In this document: piece by piece, positions 59,247 to 64,000 of the stretch
Numbering within the stretch: position 1 is the first letter of the stretch
Layout of the letters: the number at the start of each line of letters is the position of its first letter
From: Desulfobulbaceae bacterium
GTDB lineage: Bacteria; Desulfobacterota; Desulfobulbia; Desulfobulbales; Desulfocapsaceae
Length of the DNA: 64,000 nucleotides
Assembly: GCA_008933635.1 (NCBI GenBank)
Contig: WBUQ01000008.1
Coordinates: forward strand, 1 to 64,000
Direction: 5' to 3'
Notes under the pieces: generated by a model
Seen by the model: the letters and a program-made list of their open reading frames with translations, nothing else
What the model was told of the DNA's origin: nothing
Database searches by the model: none
Position numbers and translations under genes: made by a program

Positions 59247-59268
59247 AATTGTTATCTCGATAACAATT
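59247..59268. repeat. 22-bp inverted repeat after rpmA
   Basis: AATTGTTATC and GATAACAATT, perfect 10-bp arms around TC, 10 bp after the rpmA stop and just before the terminator. It is AT-rich and looks like an operator rather than a terminator. Confidence 0.5.
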
Positions 59269-59271
59269 ATC

Positions 59272-59306
59272 AAAGACTCGAATGCCTTCCAGGTATTCGA
59301 GTCTTT
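59272..59306 (+). terminator. Intrinsic terminator of rplU-rpmA
   Basis: Perfect 12-bp stem AAAGACTCGAAT (59272-59283) and ATTCGAGTCTTT (59295-59306), 11-nt loop, followed by TTTCG-type T-rich sequence. Confidence 0.8.
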
Positions 59307-59357
59307 TCGTTTCTGCTCATGATGCAGCCCATTCTGGCTGCACAATCTCAACCGTGA

Positions 59358-60395
<1,038 letters not shown>

Positions 60396-60429
60396 CTAAC
60401 CCGACCAACCTGGAATCTGCTCTGAGATC

Positions 60430-61587
60430 ATGACTATTCAGATGCATCATGATGATGGCCTGTATTTTCGTCAAACCTTGTTCGACAAGGCGCGACGGGT
60501 AGTCGTCAAAGCGGGCAGCGCCATCCTCACCGACGAAAACGGCATAAATCACGACGTCATCCGCAACCTGGCCAAGGAGATCGGATTTCTTCACGGCAGC
60601 GGGCGGGAAGTCATTCTTGTGACCTCCGGTGCTGTTGCTGCCGGAAAGCAAAAAATCGGCTTTGCTCCGACTGCCGATGTCAGCCTGCCTGAGAAGCAAG
60701 CTTTTGCAGCAATCGGCCAGTCATGCCTGATGCAGGCCTATGAGGAGGCCTTTTCCCGGCACGGGAAAAAAATTGCCCAGATTCTCCTTACCTATTCCGA
60801 TCTTGCCGACCGTGACAGGTATCTGAATATCCGCAACACGATCATGACGCTGTTCCGATTCGGTGTCATACCGATAATCAATGAGAACGACACCGTATCG
60901 GTGAAGGAACTACGATTTGGCGACAACGACACCCTCGGTGCGCTCCTCACCAACATTATCGAAGGAGACATGTTCATCTGCCTGACGAACGTTGACGGCC
61001 TGTATGACGGTAATCCTTCGACGCTTTCAAACACTGCGCCGATCTATACGGTTACCGAGATAACGCCTGAAATCGAAAAGATGGTAGGCGGCGAGAAGAG
61101 CGCGGTCGGAACCGGCGGGATGGCGAGCAAGCTCAAGGCCGCAAAAATGGTGACCGTTCGCGGGGGAAGTGCGTTTATCGGCCCGGGGCGGCGGAAAGAT
61201 ATCCTGCAGGGCCTCTTCGGTGGCGAGATGATCGGGACGTTTTTCCTACCGAAAAGGGAAAAGATGCAGAGCCGCAAGCATTGGATCAGCTTTGTCCTGA
61301 AGCCCAAAGGCGCGCTGGTCCTCGATGAGGGTGCGGTGCTGGCTATCACCGGCAAAGGCAGAAGTCTTCTACCTTCAGGCATCCGCTCGGTCGAAGGGCG
61401 GTTCGGCGTCGGCGACGCAGTCCGCTGCCTCGATAGCCAAGGAAGGCCGGTGGCGGTGGGGCTCATCAATTATCCCTCGCCGGATGTGATCAAGATACAA
61501 GGGCTCAAGTCCGACCAGATCGCCGGGGCCCTTGGCTACAAGGACAGCGACGAGGTTATCCATCGCGACAACCTCGTGCTCCTTTGA
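60430..61587 (+). CDS. proB: Glutamate 5-kinase
   Basis: Protein of 385 aa with an amino-acid-kinase domain (about 20-265; VVVKAGSAILTDENG, VTSGAVAAGKQKIG, PIINENDTVSV, FGDNDTLGA) and a C-terminal PUA domain (about 285-375). It catalyses the first step of proline synthesis, with proline feedback in homologues. The proA frame begins at its stop. Confidence 0.95.
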   Translation: MTIQMHHDDGLYFRQTLFDKARRVVVKAGSAILTDENGINHDVIRNLAKEIGFLHGSGREVILVTSGAVAAGKQKIGFAPTADVSLPEKQAFAAIGQSCLMQAYEEAFSRHGKKIAQILLTYSDLADRDRYLNIRNTIMTLFRFGVIPIINENDTVSVKELRFGDNDTLGALLTNIIEGDMFICLTNVDGLYDGNPSTLSNTAPIYTVTEITPEIEKMVGGEKSAVGTGGMASKLKAAKMVTVRGGSAFIGPGRRKDILQGLFGGEMIGTFFLPKREKMQSRKHWISFVLKPKGALVLDEGAVLAITGKGRSLLPSGIRSVEGRFGVGDAVRCLDSQGRPVAVGLINYPSPDVIKIQGLKSDQIAGALGYKDSDEVIHRDNLVLL

Positions 61588-61610
61588 ATTTCCATATCGC
61601 TGGAGCAACA

Positions 61611-62873
61611 ATGGAATCCTCACTCGAACAGATTGTCGGGACCCTGGCTGTTCAGGCCCGGAAGGCGTCCCTGACGTTGATGGCACTGTCGACGGCGAAA
61701 AAGAATGCCGCCCTGCTGCGAATTGCCGAACTTCTCGATGCCGAGAGAAAGTATGTTCAGGCAGAGAACAGAAAGGATATCCTGCTGGGGCAGGAGAAGG
61801 GATTGTCGGCGGCCATGCTCAACCGGCTGGAGTTGACCGATGCGGTGGTGGCCTCGATGATTGCAGGATTGCGTGAGGTCTGCGCCCTGAACGATCCGGT
61901 CGGTGAGATTCGCGAGATGGTCAAGCGGCCGAATGGATTGATGGTGGGGCGGATGCGTGTTCCGCTCGGCGTGATTGCCATGATCTACGAGTCACGACCG
62001 AACGTCACGATCGATGCCGCCGCCCTCTGTCTTAAATCCGGTAATGCCGTCATCCTGAGGGGTGGATCGGAGTCGATCCACAGCAATATGGCCCTGGCCC
62101 GGATACTGCAGCAGGCATTCGCCGACGAAGGCATCGATCCAAATGCGGCCCAGGTGGTCCCGGTCACAGACCGTTCGGCCGTCAATATCCTGCTTGCCCA
62201 GGAACAGTATATCGATCTCGTCATTCCCAGGGGCGGAGAGGGACTGATCAGATTTGTCGCCCAGAATTCACGTATCCCGGTACTGAAGCACTACAAAGGA
62301 GTCTGCCATATCTTCGTTGACAGGGATGCCGATCTCGACAAGGCGACTCCGATCATCATCAACTCCAAGGTGCAGAGGCCCGGTGTGTGCAACTCCCTTG
62401 AAGGGTTGCTTCTGCACCGGTCTGTCGCCGGGGAATATCTTCCGCTCATCGCCGGCATCCTGCAGCGTGAGGGGGTCGAACTGCGGGGCTGTCCTCGCTG
62501 CCTGCAGATCCTGCCGGAAATGCGGCCGGCACAGGAAAGTGATTGGGGCTGCGAGCATCTCGACATGATCCTTTCCGTCAAAGTTGTCGACGGACTGGAG
62601 GAAGCCAGGGCATATATTCAGCAGTACGGTTCCCAGCATACCGAATCGATCATCACCGAGAACTACTCGACTGCCCGGGAATTCATCACCACAATCGACG
62701 CCTCGGCAGTCATGGTCAATGCCTCGACCCGTTTCAATGATGGCGGTCAACTGGGACTCGGCACGGAAATCGGCATCAGCACCACCAAGCTGCATGCTTA
62801 CGGACCGATGGGCCTGGAGGAGTTGACCACAAGGAAATTCGTTGTCTTCGGCCAGGGGCAGGTCAGGGCTTGA
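61611..62873 (+). CDS. proA: Glutamate-5-semialdehyde dehydrogenase (gamma-glutamyl phosphate reductase)
   Basis: Protein of 420 aa of the aldehyde-dehydrogenase fold: IAMIYESRPNVTIDAAALCLKSGNAVILRGG, VQRPGVCNSLEGLL with the catalytic Cys, GLGTEIGISTTKLHAYGPMGLEELTT. The ATG at 61611 has GGAG 6 nt upstream; a TTG at 61584 overlapping the proB stop is an alternative. Converts glutamyl-5-phosphate to the semialdehyde. nadD overlaps its stop. Confidence 0.95.
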   Translation: MESSLEQIVGTLAVQARKASLTLMALSTAKKNAALLRIAELLDAERKYVQAENRKDILLGQEKGLSAAMLNRLELTDAVVASMIAGLREVCALNDPVGEIREMVKRPNGLMVGRMRVPLGVIAMIYESRPNVTIDAAALCLKSGNAVILRGGSESIHSNMALARILQQAFADEGIDPNAAQVVPVTDRSAVNILLAQEQYIDLVIPRGGEGLIRFVAQNSRIPVLKHYKGVCHIFVDRDADLDKATPIIINSKVQRPGVCNSLEGLLLHRSVAGEYLPLIAGILQREGVELRGCPRCLQILPEMRPAQESDWGCEHLDMILSVKVVDGLEEARAYIQQYGSQHTESIITENYSTAREFITTIDASAVMVNASTRFNDGGQLGLGTEIGISTTKLHAYGPMGLEELTTRKFVVFGQGQVRA

Positions 62874-63523
62874 GGGACCGGATCGGCTTTTTCGGCGGGA
62901 CCTTCGACCCCGTCCATAACGGGCACCTGCGCCTTGCGGAGAATGCGCTGACAGAATGCGGCCTCCGCCAGGTTGTTTTTATCCCGGCTGCCACCCCGCC
63001 GCACAAGTCTCTTGAGAACCTCACCCCGTTCAGCCAGCGGGTGGAGATGCTGAACGAGGCCCTGCAAGGCCGGCAGGAGTTTGTCTGTTCGACAGTCGAG
63101 GCTGAATTGCCTGCGCCAACGTATACTGTTGACACGCTGCGGTATCTGCGTAAACGTTATGCACCGGATACCGGGCTGTTTTTTTTGACAGGCCTGGATG
63201 CATTCCTGGAGATCACGACCTGGAGGGAATACCGGGAACTGCTGCGGCTCGCCTCCTTCATCGTCTCGGAAAGGGATGGTGAACACTATGCCCGGCAAAA
63301 GAACAAGCTTGCCGACCTGATCGGGTATTTCCCGCAAGGGAGAATCTGGTTCGGCAAAGATGGCGCACAGCCGGTTTTTTTTCTCGCCGGCTTACCGCTT
63401 GCGCTCTCCTCCTCGATGATCAGGCAGAGGGTACGGCAGAATGTATCGATACGCGGTATGGTGCCTGACGGTGTTTACCGATATATAGAGAAATATCAAA
63501 TCTACCGCATGAAAGACGCATAA
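62870..63523 (+). CDS. nadD: Nicotinate-nucleotide adenylyltransferase
   Basis: Protein of 217 aa: RIGFFGGTFDPVHNGHLRLAENAL (GxFDPxHxGH nucleotidyltransferase motif), FIPAATPPHK, FLTGLDAF and LALSSSMIRQRV, the ISSTxIR-type motif. Forms nicotinate adenine dinucleotide. The start is a TTG whose last bases form the proA TGA, so the two are coupled. Confidence 0.94.
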   Translation: MRDRIGFFGGTFDPVHNGHLRLAENALTECGLRQVVFIPAATPPHKSLENLTPFSQRVEMLNEALQGRQEFVCSTVEAELPAPTYTVDTLRYLRKRYAPDTGLFFLTGLDAFLEITTWREYRELLRLASFIVSERDGEHYARQKNKLADLIGYFPQGRIWFGKDGAQPVFFLAGLPLALSSSMIRQRVRQNVSIRGMVPDGVYRYIEKYQIYRMKDA

Positions 63524-63662
63524 CCGGCGAGAGCGGTTGTGCATCGGCAGTGAGGTGGTTAGCAGAAGGGTGTCGTTGACCTGACATGCCGGGCCGGGTA
63601 AGGTCCATTCAGGACCTTGTGCTGTGCAACTGGAGGGATTTTTCTTACACGACCCAGACTCC

Positions 63663-64000
63663 ATGAGTGATGAGGATGTGAAAACTCTACAATACTCCCA
63701 GAAGATATCGGTTTTGATCGCCGACGATTCTCTTGTTTTCCGGCGATTTCTGCGTGATATTTTTGAAAGTTCGCCGGACGTCGAGATTGTCGGGGAGGCG
63801 CGGGACGGTATCGAGGCGCTGGAACTCGTCCTGAGGGCGTCTCCGGATGTCATTCTCATGGATCTCGAAATGCCGGTGATGGACGGAATGACGGCCCTAC
63901 AGCATCTGATGATCCATCGGCCAACCCCGACTATCATGTTTTCCAGTCTGACCAATGAGGGAACTGCCCGCTGTTTCGATACGCTCAAGAACGGTGCGGT
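63663..64000 (+). CDS. cheB: CheB-type response regulator, 5' part (cut by window end)
   Basis: About 112 residues of a receiver domain are present: VLIADDSLVFRRFLRDIF, phospho-acceptor Asp67 in ILMDLEMPVMDGMTALQHLM, TIMFSSLTNEGTARCFDTLKNGAV. The S-S-L-T and C-F-D-T-L-K-N-G-A wording is that of CheB, but the methylesterase domain lies beyond the window, so it could be another receiver protein. A GTG at 63624 would extend the start. A 7-bp hairpin (63600-63618) and a weak TTGACC box (63576) lie upstream. Confidence 0.75.
   Translation, partial: MSDEDVKTLQYSQKISVLIADDSLVFRRFLRDIFESSPDVEIVGEARDGIEALELVLRASPDVILMDLEMPVMDGMTALQHLMIHRPTPTIMFSSLTNEGTARCFDTLKNGA

Noticed and set aside
63600-63618. 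Hairpin AAGGTCC/GGACCTT before the cheB-like gene
   Set aside because: Only 7 bp and no T-run, so not called as a terminator.

Overview
The window reads as a chromosomal stretch of an anaerobic Gram-negative bacterium, most likely a Desulfobacterota (former deltaproteobacterial, Desulfobulbales-like) genome. The grounds are a Tol system and LptE (outer membrane), a TIGR04211-type SH3/anchor protein, a fused B12-dependent mutase IcmF, several acyl-CoA dehydrogenases, a small DUF6125-like Cys protein, and tight operons with clear Shine-Dalgarno sites. The taxonomy is inferred from gene content only. No rRNA, tRNA, CRISPR array, transposase or phage gene was seen.

Layout. 1-3600: glgB (-), yqgE and a YkgJ-type Cys-cluster gene (+). 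3625-8972: tlyA, a CpoB-like lipoprotein, tolB, a TolA/TonB-like protein, tolR and tolQ (all -); no pal is present. 9153-14846: a compact minus-strand set of ketosynthase, acyl carrier protein, two CrtI/phytoene-desaturase-like FAD oxidoreductases, a ketoreductase and a FabZ-like dehydratase. This looks like a dedicated type II fatty-acid/polyketide pathway. 15117-21701: SH3/anchor protein, a HEAT-cyclic-nucleotide-PilZ protein, a tRNA-dihydrouridine synthase, a phasin-like protein and murJ. 21935-26011: EF-G-like GTPase, MoaB/Mog protein, purM and a DUF2065 protein.

26143-43485 is an acyl-CoA module. On the minus strand lie an acyl-CoA synthetase, an acyl-CoA dehydrogenase, a TetR regulator and icmF; a CaiB-type CoA-transferase converges on icmF. 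Divergently on the plus strand lie a His- and Trp-rich repeat-containing membrane protein, thiolase, 3-hydroxyacyl-CoA dehydrogenase, an M24 peptidase, a Cys-rich protein, enoyl-CoA hydratase, a second acyl-CoA dehydrogenase and a nitroreductase. Together they encode a plausible route isobutyrate -> isobutyryl-CoA -> butyryl-CoA -> crotonyl-CoA -> 3-hydroxybutyryl-CoA -> acetoacetyl-CoA -> 2 acetyl-CoA. The 610-bp divergent region carries four copies of a GAGCGCTCG-type palindrome, probably the TetR operator.

43822-64000 is mostly housekeeping: mgtE, an HtrA protease, a CNNM/CBS protein, pepA, a second dus gene, lptE, leuS, dnaB, the rplI/DUF2232/rpsR/rpsF operon (transcribed leftward from a near-consensus promoter), mazG, a small AP2-like protein, rplU-rpmA, obgE, proB-proA-nadD, and the start of a cheB-like gene cut by the window end. 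The best candidates for undescribed biology are the ketosynthase/CrtI-like cluster, the repeat membrane protein at 35346-36659 with its operators, and several strong RNA or DNA palindromes in intergenic DNA.
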